Shown: one piece after another, positions 10,417-22,795 of the stretch | Layout of the letters: each line of letters starts with the position of its first letter | Numbering within the stretch: position 1 is the stretch's first letter | Source of the DNA: Pseudomonas viridiflava | Lineage (GTDB): Bacteria; Pseudomonadota; Gammaproteobacteria; Pseudomonadales; Pseudomonadaceae | Direction: 5' to 3' | Length of the DNA: 64,000 bases | NCBI GenBank assembly: GCA_900596015.1 | Contig: UVIF01000016.1 | Coordinates: 81,669-145,668, forward strand | The notes under the pieces: generated by a model | Database searches by the model: none | The model's input: the letters and a program-made list of their open reading frames with translations, nothing else | What the model was told of the DNA's origin: nothing | Program-made: the position numbers and the translations under genes

Positions 10417-10541
10417 ACAAGGGGTATGGCACGCCAAAGTCGCATTCCCTCAAGTCTGCACCGCATTTGCGGTAGACCAAAACCCCTCTTTTCTGTAAGC
10501 TACAGCTTTAGTGTGTCCACTAAAAGCGCGCAGATAATTCG

Positions 10542-10640
10542 ATGAAAAGAAGCGGGGTGACGTATCCATACGGCATTCCGCTTTTTTACAACCTGCGATC
10601 GCCCTTTCAGGCTTTATTTACGGGAGGTCTTCTTGACTAA
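10542..10640 (+). other. Possible carA leader ORF (32 codons) overlapping the carA start
   Basis: An open frame ATG 10542 to TAA 10638-10640 encodes a 32-residue peptide ([16 protein letters not shown]...). Its stop overlaps the carA TTG start codon (10633-10635) in another frame, which would couple their translation. Codon 3 is AGA, a very rare Arg codon in Pseudomonas, right before the 5-prime arm of the hairpin at 10550-10587. The ATG has no clear Shine-Dalgarno sequence; a GTG at 10557 in the same frame is an alternative start. Whether it is translated is inference. Confidence 0.4.
10550..10587 (+). promoter_or_regulatory. Attenuator-like hairpin in the carA leader
   Basis: AAGCGG (10550-10555) pairs with CCGCTT (10578-10583), with an inner CGTA (10561-10564) / TACG (10569-10572) stem, followed by six T (10582-10587). 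This is the shape of an intrinsic terminator placed 46 bases before carA, hence a likely transcription attenuator controlled by nucleotide or arginine supply. Confidence 0.55.
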
Positions 10641-11769
10641 GCCAGCCATACTCGCCCTTGCCGATGGCAGCATCTTTCGCGGCGAAGCCATTGGAGCCGA
10701 CGGGCAAACCGTTGGAGAGGTGGTGTTCAACACCGCCATGACCGGCTATCAGGAAATCCTTACCGATCCTTCCTATGCCCAGCAAATCGTCACCCTGACC
10801 TACCCCCACATCGGCAACACCGGCACTACCCCGGAAGACGCCGAGTCCGATCGCGTCTGGGCCGCAGGCCTGGTGATCCGCGACCTGCCATTGGTGGCCA
10901 GCAACTGGCGTAACACCATGGCCCTGGACGACTACCTGAAAGCCAACAACGTGGTTGCCATCGCCGGCATCGACACCCGCCGCCTGACCCGCATTCTGCG
11001 AGAGAAAGGCGCGCAGAACGGCTGCATCATGGCCGGTGACGACATCAGCGAAGAGGCCGCCATCGCCGCCGCGCGCGCCTTCCCCGGCCTCAAGGGCATG
11101 GACCTGGCCAAGGAAGTCAGCACCAAGGACACCTATCAGTGGCGCTCCAGTGTCTGGGAACTGAAATCCGACAGCCACCCCGATGTGCCTAACAGCGAGC
11201 TGCCTTACCACGTGGTCGCCTACGACTACGGCGTCAAGGTCAACATCCTGCGCATGCTGGTCGAGCGCGGCTGCCACCTTACCGTGGTACCTGCGCAAAC
11301 CCCGGCCGCCGACGTGCTGGCGCTCAACCCCGATGGCGTGTTCCTGTCCAACGGCCCTGGCGATCCAGAGCCCTGCGACTACGCTATCCAGGCGATCAAG
11401 GAAGTGCTGCAGACAGAGATCCCGGTCTTCGGCATCTGCCTGGGCCACCAGTTGCTGGCCCTGGCCGCCGGCGCCAAGACCGTCAAGATGGGTCACGGGC
11501 ACCACGGTGCCAACCACCCGGTGCAGGATGTCGACAGCGGCGTGGTGATGATCACCAGCCAGAACCACGGCTTCGCGGTGGACGAAGCGACGTTGCCGAG
11601 CAATGTCCGCGCGATCCACAAGTCGCTGTTCGATGGCACCCTGCAGGGTATCGAGCTGACCGACAAGGCCGCGTTCAGCTTCCAGGGTCACCCCGAAGCC
11701 AGCCCCGGTCCGAACGACGTCTCGCCGCTGTTCGACCGCTTCATCGAATCGATGGCCAAGCGCCGCTGA
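10633..11769 (+). CDS. carA: Carbamoyl-phosphate synthase, small (glutaminase) subunit
   Basis: 378-aa subunit that hydrolyses glutamine and channels ammonia to CarB for carbamoyl phosphate, the shared precursor of arginine and pyrimidines. Start is TTG at 10633 with GGGAGG 5 bases upstream; this gives the conserved (M)[12 protein letters not shown]. The C-terminal half is a class I glutamine amidotransferase with nucleophile Cys269 in FGICLGHQ and the His/Glu pair in GHPEASPGP. The leader hairpin and short ORF upstream suggest attenuation. carA-carB-greA form one operon in P. aeruginosa and the arrangement here is the same. Confidence 0.97.
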   Translation: MTKPAILALADGSIFRGEAIGADGQTVGEVVFNTAMTGYQEILTDPSYAQQIVTLTYPHIGNTGTTPEDAESDRVWAAGLVIRDLPLVASNWRNTMALDDYLKANNVVAIAGIDTRRLTRILREKGAQNGCIMAGDDISEEAAIAAARAFPGLKGMDLAKEVSTKDTYQWRSSVWELKSDSHPDVPNSELPYHVVAYDYGVKVNILRMLVERGCHLTVVPAQTPAADVLALNPDGVFLSNGPGDPEPCDYAIQAIKEVLQTEIPVFGICLGHQLLALAAGAKTVKMGHGHHGANHPVQDVDSGVVMITSQNHGFAVDEATLPSNVRAIHKSLFDGTLQGIELTDKAAFSFQGHPEASPGPNDVSPLFDRFIESMAKRR

Positions 11770-11894
11770 TCACTGTCGGACCCGTGTGTAACGCGCGCCC
11801 CGGCCGGCCCCGTCGAAGACGGACAGGCCGCCAGGGCGCCGCCCAATAAAGTTCAGGCGGGCAGCCGGCTGAACTGCGCAATTGAGTGAGAACC

Positions 11895-14800
11895 ATGCCA
11901 AAACGTACAGACTTGAAAAGCATCCTGATTCTTGGCGCCGGCCCGATCGTCATCGGCCAGGCCTGCGAATTCGACTACTCCGGCGCCCAGGCCTGCAAGG
12001 CCCTGCGCGAAGAGGGTTACCGCGTCATTCTGGTCAACTCCAACCCGGCCACCATCATGACCGACCCGGACATGGCCGACGCCACCTACATCGAACCGAT
12101 CAAGTGGCAGACCGTGGCCAAGATCATCGAGAAAGAGCGTCCGGACGCCGTGTTGCCGACCATGGGTGGCCAGACTGCCCTGAACTGCGCCCTCGACCTG
12201 GAGCGCGAAGGCGTTCTGGCCAAGTTCGGCGTGGAAATGATCGGTGCCAATGCCGACACCATCGACAAGGCCGAAGACCGTTCGCGCTTCGACAAGGCGA
12301 TGAAGTCCATCGGCCTGGCCTGCCCACGCTCGGGCATCGCCCACAGCATGGAAGAAGCCAATGCCGTGCTGGAGAAGCTCGGCTTCCCGTGCATCATTCG
12401 TCCATCGTTCACCATGGGCGGTACCGGCGGCGGCATCGCTTACAACCGTGAAGAGTTCGAAGAAATCTGCGCCCGTGGTCTGGACCTGTCGCCAACCAAG
12501 GAACTGCTGATCGACGAATCGCTGATCGGTTGGAAAGAGTACGAGATGGAAGTGGTCCGCGACAAAAAGGACAACTGCATCATCGTCTGTTCCATCGAGA
12601 ACTTCGACCCGATGGGCGTGCACACCGGTGACTCGATCACCGTCGCACCGGCGCAGACCCTGACCGACAAGGAATACCAGATCCTGCGCAACGCCTCGCT
12701 GGCAGTGCTGCGCGAGATCGGCGTGGAAACCGGCGGTTCCAACGTGCAGTTCGGTATCTGCCCGGACACCGGCCGCATGGTCGTGATCGAGATGAACCCG
12801 CGCGTGTCGCGCTCCTCGGCACTGGCTTCCAAAGCCACCGGCTTCCCGATCGCCAAGGTCGCGGCCAAGCTGGCTGTCGGCTACACCCTCGACGAACTGC
12901 AGAACGACATCACCGGCGGCAAGACCCCGGCGTCGTTCGAACCGTCGATCGACTACGTCGTCACCAAACTGCCACGCTTCGCCTTCGAGAAATTCCCGAA
13001 AGCCGACGCGCGCCTGACCACCCAGATGAAATCCGTGGGTGAAGTCATGGCCATCGGCCGGACCTTCCAGGAATCCCTGCAGAAAGCCCTGCGCGGCCTG
13101 GAAGTGGGCGTCAGTGGCCTGGACCCGAAAGTCGACCTGAGCAGCCCCGAAGCCAACGGCATCCTCAAGCGCGAACTCACCGTGCCTGGCGCCGAGCGCA
13201 TCTGGTACGTTGCCGACGCCATGCGCGCCGGCATGAGCGTGGACGACATCTTCGCCCTGACCATGATCGACCGTTGGTTCCTGGTACAGATGGAAGACCT
13301 GATCAAGGAAGAAGAGAAGGTCAAGACCCTGGGTCTGGCCGATATCGACAAGGCCTTGATGTTCCGCCTCAAGCGCAAGGGTTTCTCCGACCAGCGTCTG
13401 GCCAAGCTGCTGGGCATCACCGACAAGAATCTGCGTCGTCACCGCCACAAGCTGGACGTGTTCCCGGTCTACAAGCGCGTCGACACCTGCGCCGCCGAGT
13501 TCGCCACCGACACCGCCTACCTGTACTCCACGTACGAGGAAGAGTGCGAGGCCAACCCGACCGACCGCGACAAGATCATGATCCTGGGCGGTGGCCCGAA
13601 CCGTATCGGCCAAGGCATCGAGTTCGACTACTGCTGCGTTCACGCGGCCCTGGCCCTGCGCGCCGACGGGTACGAGACCATCATGGTCAACTGCAACCCG
13701 GAAACCGTGTCCACCGACTACGACACCTCTGACCGCCTGTACTTCGAGCCATTGACGCTCGAAGACGTGCTGGAAATCGTGCGCGTCGAGAAGCCCAAGG
13801 GCGTCATCGTCCAGTACGGCGGCCAGACCCCGCTGAAACTGGCCCGCGCCCTGGAAGAAGCCGGCGTGCCGATCATCGGCACCAGCCCTGATTCCATCGA
13901 CCGCGCCGAAGACCGCGAGCGCTTCCAGCAGATGGTCCAGCGCCTGAACCTGCTGCAGCCACCGAACGCGACCGTGCGCAGCGAAGAAGAAGCCATTCGC
14001 GCCGCTGGCGTGATCGGTTATCCGCTGGTCGTGCGCCCGTCGTACGTGCTCGGCGGCCGCGCCATGGAGATTGTCTACGAACTCGACGAGCTCAAGCGCT
14101 ACCTGCGTGAAGCCGTACAGGTCTCCAACGACAGCCCGGTATTGCTCGACCACTTCCTCAACTGCGCCATCGAGATGGACGTGGATGCGGTGTGCGACGG
14201 CACCGACGTGGTCATCGGCGCGATCATGCAGCACATCGAGCAGGCCGGTGTTCACTCCGGTGACTCGGCGTGCTCGCTGCCACCGTACTCGCTGCCGGCC
14301 CACGTGCAGGACGAAGTGCGCGAGCAGGTCAAGAAGATGGCTCTGGAACTGGGTGTCATCGGCTTGATGAACGTGCAGCTGGCGCTGCAGGGCGACAAGA
14401 TCTACGTGATCGAAGTCAACCCGCGTGCCTCGCGTACCGTACCGTTCGTGTCCAAGTGCATCGGCACTTCGCTGGCGATGATTGCCGCGCGCGTCATGGC
14501 CGGCAAGACCCTGAAGGAAATCGGCTTCACCAAGGAAATCATTCCCAACTTCTACAGCGTCAAGGAAGCGGTGTTCCCCTTCGCCAAGTTCCCTGGCGTT
14601 GACCCGATCCTTGGCCCGGAAATGAAATCCACGGGTGAAGTGATGGGTGTCGGCGACACCTTCGGCGAAGCCTTCGCCAAGGCGCAGATGGGCGCCAGCG
14701 AAGTGCTGCCGACCGGCGGCACGGCCTTCATCAGTGTGCGCGACGACGACAAGCCGCTGGTGGCTGGCGTGGCCCGCGACCTGATCGCATTGGGCTTCGA

Positions 14801-15116
14801 AGTGGTTGCCACCGCAGGCACCGCACGCGTCATCGAAGCAGCCGGTTTGAAGGTACGTCGCGTCAACAAGGTGACCGAAGGTCGCCCGCATGTGGTCGAC
14901 ATGATCAAGAACGACGAAGTCACCTTGATCATCAACACCACCGAAGGCCGTCAATCGATCGCCGATTCTTACTCGATCCGTCGCAACGCCTTGCAGCACA
15001 AGATCTACTGCACCACGACCATTGCCGCTGGCGAAGCGATCTGTGAAGCGCTCAAGTTCGGTCCTGAAAAGACCGTGCGCCGTTTGCAGGATCTCCACGC
15101 AGGACTCAACGCATGA
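11895..15116 (+). CDS. carB: Carbamoyl-phosphate synthase, large subunit
   Basis: 1073-aa synthetase built from two homologous ATP-grasp halves. The first (to about 400) makes carboxyphosphate ([19 protein letters not shown]); the second (about 553-935) phosphorylates carbamate ([19 protein letters not shown]). An oligomerisation domain lies between and an allosteric MGS-like domain at the C-terminus (about 936-1073, binding UMP/ornithine in E. coli). The start at 11895 gives [17 protein letters not shown]. It overlaps greA by ATGA. The antisense strand is open for over 1000 codons, a by-product of third-position GC bias. Confidence 0.98.
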   Translation: MPKRTDLKSILILGAGPIVIGQACEFDYSGAQACKALREEGYRVILVNSNPATIMTDPDMADATYIEPIKWQTVAKIIEKERPDAVLPTMGGQTALNCALDLEREGVLAKFGVEMIGANADTIDKAEDRSRFDKAMKSIGLACPRSGIAHSMEEANAVLEKLGFPCIIRPSFTMGGTGGGIAYNREEFEEICARGLDLSPTKELLIDESLIGWKEYEMEVVRDKKDNCIIVCSIENFDPMGVHTGDSITVAPAQTLTDKEYQILRNASLAVLREIGVETGGSNVQFGICPDTGRMVVIEMNPRVSRSSALASKATGFPIAKVAAKLAVGYTLDELQNDITGGKTPASFEPSIDYVVTKLPRFAFEKFPKADARLTTQMKSVGEVMAIGRTFQESLQKALRGLEVGVSGLDPKVDLSSPEANGILKRELTVPGAERIWYVADAMRAGMSVDDIFALTMIDRWFLVQMEDLIKEEEKVKTLGLADIDKALMFRLKRKGFSDQRLAKLLGITDKNLRRHRHKLDVFPVYKRVDTCAAEFATDTAYLYSTYEEECEANPTDRDKIMILGGGPNRIGQGIEFDYCCVHAALALRADGYETIMVNCNPETVSTDYDTSDRLYFEPLTLEDVLEIVRVEKPKGVIVQYGGQTPLKLARALEEAGVPIIGTSPDSIDRAEDRERFQQMVQRLNLLQPPNATVRSEEEAIRAAGVIGYPLVVRPSYVLGGRAMEIVYELDELKRYLREAVQVSNDSPVLLDHFLNCAIEMDVDAVCDGTDVVIGAIMQHIEQAGVHSGDSACSLPPYSLPAHVQDEVREQVKKMALELGVIGLMNVQLALQGDKIYVIEVNPRASRTVPFVSKCIGTSLAMIAARVMAGKTLKEIGFTKEIIPNFYSVKEAVFPFAKFPGVDPILGPEMKSTGEVMGVGDTFGEAFAKAQMGASEVLPTGGTAFISVRDDDKPLVAGVARDLIALGFEVVATAGTARVIEAAGLKVRRVNKVTEGRPHVVDMIKNDEVTLIINTTEGRQSIADSYSIRRNALQHKIYCTTTIAAGEAICEALKFGPEKTVRRLQDLHAGLNA

Positions 15117-15589
15117 TCAAGTACCCAATGACCGTCCAGGGCCATCGTGCCCTGGAGGAAGAGCACGAAAAACTCAGCAAGGTCGAGCGTCCGCGCCTGA
15201 GCCAGGCCATCGGTGAAGCGCGCGAGCTGGGCGACCTCAAGGAAAACGCCGAATACCATGCGGCCCGCGAAGAGCAGGGCATGGTCGAGGCGCGTATCCG
15301 TGACATCGAGGGGCGTTTGCAGAACGCAGTGGTGATCGACGTCACCACGATTCCGAAAACCGGTAAGGTGATCTTCGGCACGACCGTGGAAATCGCCAAT
15401 GTCGAAACCGACGAGCGCGTGAAGTACAAGATCGTCGGTGAAGACGAAGCCGATATCAAGGGCGGCAAACTGTCCCATGGCTCGCCGATCGCGCGTGCCC
15501 TCATCGCCAAGGAAGAAGGCGACGTGGTCACGGTGAAAACCCCCGGTGGCGTGATCGAGTACGAGATCGTCGAAGTTGCCCACGTTTGA
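15113..15589 (+). CDS. greA: Transcription elongation factor GreA
   Basis: 158-aa secondary-channel factor that stimulates RNA polymerase to cleave backtracked RNA. The N-terminal coiled coil carries the tip motif [13 protein letters not shown] with acidic residues Asp41 and Glu44 at the hairpin end; the C-terminal FKBP-like domain ends [13 protein letters not shown]. The ATG overlaps the carB stop (ATGA), so translation is coupled; carA-carB-greA are known as one operon in P. aeruginosa. A strong GC hairpin follows the stop. Confidence 0.97.
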   Translation: MIKYPMTVQGHRALEEEHEKLSKVERPRLSQAIGEARELGDLKENAEYHAAREEQGMVEARIRDIEGRLQNAVVIDVTTIPKTGKVIFGTTVEIANVETDERVKYKIVGEDEADIKGGKLSHGSPIARALIAKEEGDVVTVKTPGGVIEYEIVEVAHV

Positions 15590-15599
15590 TCGGCTACCG

Positions 15600-15621
15600 T
15601 GGCGGCGCGTGAGCGCCGCCA
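15600..15621 (+). terminator. GC-rich hairpin after greA
   Basis: TGGCGGCGC - GTGA - GCGCCGCCA, a perfect 9-bp stem with a GNRA-type tetraloop 10 bases past the stop. No T-run follows, so it may work as a stabilising 3-prime hairpin or a rho-assisted terminator. Confidence 0.5.
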
Positions 15622-15731
15622 TCTGGCAGCTGTAGTGCTACCAGCTATCGGGCGTTACCAGCCGGGTGCTGGTAGGGCAGCCGGGCCCCTCGGCGGCGCG
15701 CATGGCGCGACCTCGAGGGTCGGCCCGGGCA

Positions 15732-16040
15732 TCAGCGAAAGCGATGCACGTTCGACAGTTGCTTGTTCACTTGCGGGTTCTTGCGGTACACCAGTGCCAT
15801 CTTGCCGATGACCTGGACCAGATCGGCACGGCCGACCTTGCACAATTCGGCAACGGCTTGAAGGCGCTGTTCGCGGTCGAGGATGTTGAGTTTGATCTTG
15901 ATCAGCTCGTGATCGCTCAAGGCGCGTTCGAATTCTGCTAAAACACCTTCAGTCAAACCATTGTCGGCAACCATCAAAACCGGCTTCAGATGGTGACCAA
16001 TCGATTTGTACTGTTTCTTCTGCTCTTGAGTGAGCGGCAT
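15732..16040 (-). CDS. yhbY: Ribosome assembly RNA-binding protein YhbY (CRS1-YhbY/CRM domain)
   Basis: 102-aa single CRM-domain protein: LTQEQKKQYKSIGHHLKPVLMVADNGLT with the GxxG-like loop, ending VYRKNPQVNKQLSNVHRFR. YhbY associates with pre-50S particles in E. coli and helps ribosome assembly. The start at 16040 (MPLTQEQ) is the usual one; an ATG five codons upstream (16055) is possible. It is transcribed away from rlmE, with 100 bases between their starts. The usual conserved GNG turn is DNG here. Confidence 0.93.
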   Translation of the reverse strand: MPLTQEQKKQYKSIGHHLKPVLMVADNGLTEGVLAEFERALSDHELIKIKLNILDREQRLQAVAELCKVGRADLVQVIGKMALVYRKNPQVNKQLSNVHRFR

Positions 16041-16140
16041 AATCTGACCCTTCATCTGATCTTGTAAAAAGCGGCGGCCAGTTTACCCGAGCGCCCTCGG
16101 CTCCGCCCAGTTAATCACGACCCGTTATTCGAGGTGCCCC

Positions 16141-16785
16141 GTGGCCCGTTCCAAGACAAGCCTCAATTGGCTGAAAGAACACTTCAACGATCCCTACGTC
16201 AAGATGGCGCAGAAAGACGGGTATCGTTCGCGTGCAAGCTACAAGCTGCTGGAAATACAGGAGCGCGACCGCCTGATCCGCCCCGGCATGAGTGTCATCG
16301 ACCTGGGCGCCGCGCCTGGCGGATGGTCCCAGGTGACCAGTCGTCTGATTGGTGGCCAGGGTCGACTCATCGCGTCCGATATCCTGGAAATGGACAGCAT
16401 CCCCGATGTCACCTTCATTCAGGGCGACTTCACCGAGGATGCAGTGCTGGCGCAGATCCTCGAGGCCGTCGGTAATTCGCAGGTCGACCTTGTGATTTCC
16501 GATATGGCCCCCAATATGAGTGGACTGGCCGCAGTCGACATGCCGCGTGCAATGTTCCTCTGCGAGCTGGCGCTCGATCTGGCCAGCCGGGTCCTGCGTC
16601 CGGGCGGCGATTTCCTGATCAAGGTCTTCCAGGGTGAAGGCTTCGACGTGTATCACAAGACCGTTCGGCAGATGTTCGAGAAGGTCCAGATGCGCAAGCC
16701 TTCCTCGTCCCGTGACCGTTCGCGCGAGCAGTACCTGCTGGGCCGTGGTTTCAAGGGTGCGGAAAAGCCGGACCATGAGGTCTGA
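16141..16785 (+). CDS. rlmE: 23S rRNA (uridine-2552-2-prime-O)-methyltransferase RlmE (FtsJ/RrmJ)
   Basis: 214-aa heat-shock methyltransferase that 2-prime-O-methylates U2552 in the ribosomal A loop, a late 50S assembly step. Starts with GTG at 16141 behind GAGGTG. The K-D-K-E tetrad is visible: the Lys of SYKLLE, Asp of [10 protein letters not shown], Lys of [10 protein letters not shown], and Glu of SREQYLL. SAM motif I is [14 protein letters not shown]. As in E. coli it lies directly upstream of ftsH (188 bases here), divergent from yhbY. Confidence 0.97.
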   Translation: MARSKTSLNWLKEHFNDPYVKMAQKDGYRSRASYKLLEIQERDRLIRPGMSVIDLGAAPGGWSQVTSRLIGGQGRLIASDILEMDSIPDVTFIQGDFTEDAVLAQILEAVGNSQVDLVISDMAPNMSGLAAVDMPRAMFLCELALDLASRVLRPGGDFLIKVFQGEGFDVYHKTVRQMFEKVQMRKPSSSRDRSREQYLLGRGFKGAEKPDHEV

Positions 16786-16973
16786 GGCTGTCGATAGCTT
16801 TTATTAAATGGCGCGGCATGCTGAGCATAAACGAAGATTACGCAGTCAAAGTTTCACAAAAGGTTACAGACGCCGCCTGCGGAGCCGTAGGCAATGTAGT
16901 AAGTTTGGCCGGTGAACATCATGCGAAGCACGCCTGCGCGGGTTGCGGGTAGCAGGCTTCAGAGGGTAGCGAA

Positions 16974-18893
<1,920 letters not shown>

Positions 18894-18929
18894 TACAGAC
18901 GCCTCAACGCTCGATACCTAAGGTTTGAC

Positions 18930-19781
18930 ATGACCCCTTCGCAATACCCCACTCGGTTGCCTTGCGGCAACCGAGTTCTCGATTTGGCCCAGACTCACGT
19001 CATGGGCATCCTCAATATCACTCCCGACTCCTTCTCCGACGGTGGCCGCTTCAACCAGCGCGATCTGGCCTTGCGTCATGCGCAGGCGATGGTCGATGCC
19101 GGCGCAACCTTGATCGACATCGGTGGCGAATCGACACGCCCCGGCGCTCGAGCGGTCTCTGCGGTGGAAGAGCTTGAGCGTGTCGCCCCTTTGGTGGAAG
19201 CGATCAACCGCGAATTGGATGTGATCATTTCGGTGGACACTTCCACGCCGGCGGTCATGCGCGAAAGTGCACGGCTCGGCGCCGGTTTGATCAACGACGT
19301 GCGCGCGCTGCGCCGCGACGGCGCGCTGGACGCTGCTGCGGCCACTGGCCTTCCGGTGTGTCTGATGCACATGGTGGGCGAGCCCGGCACCATGCAGGAC
19401 CACCCTCACTACGACGACCTGCTGGGCGAGGTGGCGGGCTTTCTGTCCGAACGCATGCACGCCTGTGCTTCGGTCGGCATCCCTGCGGAGCGTATACTGC
19501 TCGACCCAGGGTTCGGTTTCGCCAAGTCGCATGCGCACAACCTCAGCCTGTTCAAGCATATGCAGGCGCTGCATGCGCTTGGGCGGCCCTTGCTGGTAGG
19601 TGTTTCGCGCAAGAGCATGGTCGGGTTGGCCCTGAACAAGCCGGTGGCTGAGCGCCTCAATGGCAGCTTGGCGCTGGCGGCCTTGGCGATGACCAAGGGT
19701 GCGAAGATCTTGCGCGTCCACGATGTGGCCGAAACGATTGATGTCGTTCGGATGATCGCCGCCGTTGAAGCGGCCGAATAA
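18930..19781 (+). CDS. folP: Dihydropteroate synthase
   Basis: 283-aa TIM-barrel enzyme joining p-aminobenzoate to dihydropterin pyrophosphate in folate synthesis; the target of sulfonamides. DHPS signatures: [27 protein letters not shown] (pABA-binding loop), a third loop [11 protein letters not shown], and [13 protein letters not shown] near the C-terminus. It lies between ftsH and glmM as in E. coli. Nothing suggests a resistance variant; the sulfonamide-contacting loops look chromosomal. Confidence 0.97.
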   Translation: MTPSQYPTRLPCGNRVLDLAQTHVMGILNITPDSFSDGGRFNQRDLALRHAQAMVDAGATLIDIGGESTRPGARAVSAVEELERVAPLVEAINRELDVIISVDTSTPAVMRESARLGAGLINDVRALRRDGALDAAAATGLPVCLMHMVGEPGTMQDHPHYDDLLGEVAGFLSERMHACASVGIPAERILLDPGFGFAKSHAHNLSLFKHMQALHALGRPLLVGVSRKSMVGLALNKPVAERLNGSLALAALAMTKGAKILRVHDVAETIDVVRMIAAVEAAE

Positions 19782-19797
19782 GAATTACGGAGTACCT

Positions 19798-21138
19798 ATG
19801 AGCAGGAAATATTTTGGCACCGACGGCATTCGTGGTCGTGTCGGCGAGTACCCGATTACCCCTGATTTCATGCTCAAGCTGGGCTGGGCGGCCGGCATGG
19901 CGTTCCGCAAGATGGGCGCCTGCCGCGTGCTGGTCGGCAAGGACACGCGGATCTCCGGCTACATGTTCGAATCGGCGCTGGAGGCCGGCCTGTCCGCGGC
20001 CGGCGCCGACGTCCTGTTGCTCGGCCCGATGCCCACGCCCGCCATTGCCTACCTGACGCGTACGTTCCATGCCGAAGCCGGCATCGTCATCAGTGCATCG
20101 CACAATCCGCACGATGACAACGGCATCAAGTTCTTCTCCGGCCAGGGCACCAAGCTGCCCGACGAAGTCGAGTCGATGATCGAAGAGCTCATGGATGCGC
20201 CGATGACGGTGGCCGAGTCCAGCAAGCTGGGCAAAGTCTCGCGCATCAACGACGCCGCTGGCCGCTACATCGAGTTCTGCAAGAGCAGCGTGCCCACCAC
20301 CACCGACTTCGCCGGTCTCAAGCTGGTGATCGACTGTGCCCATGGCGCCACCTACAAGGTCGCGCCCAATGTCTTTCGCGAGCTGGGCGCGCAGGTCACC
20401 GTGCTGTCTGCCGCACCCGATGGCCTGAACATCAACGACAATTGTGGCTCGACCCACATGGAGGCGTTGCAGGCTGCCGTGTTGATAGGCCATGCCGACC
20501 TGGGTATCGCCTTCGACGGAGACGGTGACCGCGTATTGATGGTCGACCACACGGGCGCCATCGTCGATGGCGACGACTTGCTGTTCATCATTGCGCGCGA
20601 TCTCCACGAGCGCGGCAAGCTGCACGGTGGCGTGGTCGGTACCCTGATGAGCAATCTTGGCCTTGAGCTGGCCTTTCAGGACCTGTCCATCCCATTCGTT
20701 CGCGCCAGCGTTGGCGACCGCTACGTGATGGCCGAGCTCAAGGAGCGCGACTGGCAGCTGGGTGGCGAGAATTCCGGCCATATCGTCTGCTGCCATCACA
20801 CCACCACGGGCGATGCCATCATCGCTGCGCTGCAGGTGCTGCTGGCCCTCAAGCGCCGTGACGAAACCCTCGCACATGCCCGCCAGGGGTTGCGCAAGTG
20901 TCCTCAGGTATTGGTCAACGTGCGCTTTGCCGGTGGTGACGTCAATCCGGTCGAGCACCCCTCGGTCAAGGAGGCCTGTGCGCGGGTGACCGAGGCCATG
21001 GGTGGTCGTGGGCGCGTGCTGTTGCGCAAGTCCGGGACTGAGCCGCTGGTGCGGGTAATGGTCGAAGGCGACGACGAAAAAGTCGTGCGTGGCTACGCCG
21101 ATGAGCTTGCCAGGCTGGTGAGTGAAGTTTGCGCCTGA
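19798..21138 (+). CDS. glmM: Phosphoglucosamine mutase
   Basis: 446-aa alpha-D-phosphohexomutase converting glucosamine-6-P to glucosamine-1-P for UDP-GlcNAc, hence peptidoglycan and LPS. Active-site phosphoserine is Ser101 in [13 protein letters not shown]; the Mg loop is [13 protein letters not shown], the sugar loop GGENSGHIV, and the phosphate loop [16 protein letters not shown]. The start is [13 protein letters not shown] at 19798. Seventeen bases separate it from folP, as in the E. coli folP-glmM pair. Confidence 0.97.
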   Translation: MSRKYFGTDGIRGRVGEYPITPDFMLKLGWAAGMAFRKMGACRVLVGKDTRISGYMFESALEAGLSAAGADVLLLGPMPTPAIAYLTRTFHAEAGIVISASHNPHDDNGIKFFSGQGTKLPDEVESMIEELMDAPMTVAESSKLGKVSRINDAAGRYIEFCKSSVPTTTDFAGLKLVIDCAHGATYKVAPNVFRELGAQVTVLSAAPDGLNINDNCGSTHMEALQAAVLIGHADLGIAFDGDGDRVLMVDHTGAIVDGDDLLFIIARDLHERGKLHGGVVGTLMSNLGLELAFQDLSIPFVRASVGDRYVMAELKERDWQLGGENSGHIVCCHHTTTGDAIIAALQVLLALKRRDETLAHARQGLRKCPQVLVNVRFAGGDVNPVEHPSVKEACARVTEAMGGRGRVLLRKSGTEPLVRVMVEGDDEKVVRGYADELARLVSEVCA

Positions 21139-21204
21139 ATACGGCTTGCCAGTGAACGTTGCGTTGGGTAACATCTGCGCCCACTTTGATCGACGAGGTA
21201 CAGC

Positions 21205-21960
21205 ATGCGTCGCCCCATGGTAGCTGGTAACTGGAAAATGCACGGTACCCGCGCCAGCGTCGCCGAGCTGATCAAGGGTCTGTCCGAACAGTCCTTGCCC
21301 GACTCTGTCGAGGTTGCGGTGTTCCCGCCCCTGTTGTTCGTCGACCGTGTGCTCGAGGGGCTGCAGGGCAGCCGCATCGCTGTCGGTGCGCAGAACTGCG
21401 CGGTTCAGGCCGAGCAAGGTGCACTGACCGGCGAAACCGCCTCGAGCCAGTTGGTCGATGCCGGTTGTTCGCTGGTTCTGATCGGTCACTCCGAGCGTCG
21501 CCAGGTCATCGGCGAAGGCGAGCAGCAACTGATCGAGAAATTCCGCGCCGCGCAAGCGGCCGGCCTGACGCCAGTGCTTTGCATGGGAGAAACCCTTGAA
21601 GAGCGCGAAGCCGGTCAGACTTTGGAAATTGTAGGTCGTCAGCTGGGCAGCGTCATTGCAGCCTTGGGTATCGAAGCCTTCACCCATGCGGTGATTGCCT
21701 ACGAGCCGGTCTGGGCCATTGGCACCGGGCTGACTGCCACGCCGCAACAGGCTCAGGATGTGCACGCCGCCATCCGGGCTCAGTTGACGGCAGAAGATGC
21801 CAAGGTCGCACAAGCTGTGCGGCTGTTGTACGGCGGTAGCGTCAAAGCGGCCAATGCGGCCGAACTGTTCGGCATGCCGGATATCGATGGGGGCCTCATT
21901 GGTGGTGCTTCCCTGAATGCAGATGATTTCGGTGCGATCTGTCGCGCCGCGGGAAACTGA
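21205..21960 (+). CDS. tpiA: Triosephosphate isomerase
   Basis: 251-aa TIM barrel interconverting dihydroxyacetone phosphate and glyceraldehyde-3-phosphate. Catalytic residues are all present: Asn9 and Lys11 (GNWKMHG), His95 (LIGHSERR), Glu167 ([11 protein letters not shown]), and the phosphate-binding LLYGGSV near the C-terminus. It starts at the conserved [12 protein letters not shown]. secG follows 4 bases after its stop, a linkage shared by Pseudomonas species. Confidence 0.98.
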   Translation: MRRPMVAGNWKMHGTRASVAELIKGLSEQSLPDSVEVAVFPPLLFVDRVLEGLQGSRIAVGAQNCAVQAEQGALTGETASSQLVDAGCSLVLIGHSERRQVIGEGEQQLIEKFRAAQAAGLTPVLCMGETLEEREAGQTLEIVGRQLGSVIAALGIEAFTHAVIAYEPVWAIGTGLTATPQQAQDVHAAIRAQLTAEDAKVAQAVRLLYGGSVKAANAAELFGMPDIDGGLIGGASLNADDFGAICRAAGN

Positions 21961-21964
21961 GAAA

Positions 21965-22351
21965 ATGCTGGAAACAGTCGTAGTCGTTCTTCATCTGTTG
22001 GGTGCACTGAGCGTTGTCGCTCTGGTTTTGCTGCAACAGGGCAAAGGTGCGGACGCTGGCGCGTCATTCGGGGCAGGTGCATCAAATACTGTCTTCGGAA
22101 GCCAAGGTTCCTCTACCTTTCTTAGTAAGTTTACTGCTATACTTGCCGCCTGTTTCTTCATAACCAGCTTGGGGTTAGGTTACTTTGCTAAAGAGAAAGC
22201 TCAACAGCTGACTCAAGTAGGTTTGCCAGATCCAGCGGTCATTGAAGCACCTAGGCAAAAGCCGGCAGCAGATGATGTTCCGGTGCTCCAAGAGCAAAAG
22301 ACCGACGTAGCTCCTGCTACTGACGTTCCTCAGGCTCAAGGGCAAAAATGA
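21965..22351 (+). CDS. secG: Preprotein translocase subunit SecG
   Basis: 128-aa SecYEG component. Two transmembrane helices are visible: about 3-23 ([20 protein letters not shown]) and about 54-73 ([19 protein letters not shown]), joined by the conserved [24 protein letters not shown] loop. A hydrophilic Pro/Gln/Ala tail follows. The ATG lies 4 bases after tpiA. Codon use is less optimised than the neighbours in the second half (AGT, CTT, TTA), a mild local AT enrichment. Confidence 0.95.
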   Translation: MLETVVVVLHLLGALSVVALVLLQQGKGADAGASFGAGASNTVFGSQGSSTFLSKFTAILAACFFITSLGLGYFAKEKAQQLTQVGLPDPAVIEAPRQKPAADDVPVLQEQKTDVAPATDVPQAQGQK

Positions 22352-22405
22352 TACTCGTAAGAGTGTCAGGGTTACAAAAGCGGTAAGGGTTTCACACGTT
22401 GTATT

Positions 22406-22491
22406 GCCGAGGTGGTGGAATTGGTAGACACGCAACCTTGAGGTGGTTGTGCCCATAGGGTGTAGGGGTTCGAGTCCCCTTCTCGGTACCA
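22406..22491 (+). tRNA. tRNA-Leu (anticodon GAG)
   Basis: 86 nt including encoded CCA. Acceptor GCCGAGG pairs with TCTCGGT, discriminator A, CCA. Anticodon arm CAACC-TTGAGGT-GGTTG gives GAG, reading CTC/CTT. The long variable arm is typical of class II leucine tRNAs; the T arm is GGGGTTCGAGTCCCC. Confidence 0.97.
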
Positions 22492-22502
22492 ATTATCAGG
22501 AG

Positions 22503-22526
22503 AGCCCGCTGTTGCGGGCTTTCTTG
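22503..22526 (+). terminator. Terminator after tRNA-Leu
   Basis: AGCCCGC (22503-22509) - TGTT - GCGGGCT (22514-22520) then TTCTT. A good stem with a modest T-run 11 bases after the tRNA. Confidence 0.8.
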
Positions 22527-22587
22527 TCGGTGGAAGCTTGGATTGACCCAAAACGGGTTCGGTCGTATACTTTCGCCCCAGCTTTGT

Positions 22588-22664
<77 letters not shown>

Positions 22665-22672
22665 GTTTTAGC

Positions 22673-22699
22673 AAAGCCCCTTTTCAAAGGGGCTTTTTG
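22673..22699 (+). terminator. Terminator after tRNA-fMet
   Basis: AAAGCCCCTTT - TC - AAAGGGGCTTTTTG, a strong intrinsic terminator 9 bases past the tRNA. Confidence 0.85.
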
Positions 22700-22744
22700 T
22701 TAGCTGGACAGTTCTTAGCGCCGGTATTCAACGGCGTATCCGGG

Positions 22745-22769
22745 ATGGGCGCTTCGCCCATTTTTTATT
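22745..22769 (+). terminator. Second intrinsic terminator, in the rimP leader
   Basis: ATGGGCG - CTT - CGCCCAT followed by TTTTTTATTT (to 22769). It lies 46 bases past the previous terminator and 27 bases before the rimP start, so it probably acts as an attenuator on rimP-nusA-infB transcription. Confidence 0.75.
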
Positions 22770-22795
22770 TGCACAGCATGCACGAGGGGGTTCAG

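Noticed and set aside
10494..10511. TGTAAG-N6-CTTTAG upstream of carA as a GacA-type site
   Set aside because: Only the left half matches TGTAAG-N6-CTTACA; no Rsm-type RNA (GGA repeats) follows.
11853..15098. Antisense open frame of about 1080 codons opposite carB
   Set aside because: It mirrors carB codon by codon; strong third-position GC bias removes stops on the reverse strand. No ribosome site, no family motifs, amino-acid composition rich in His/Gln/Val typical of shadows.
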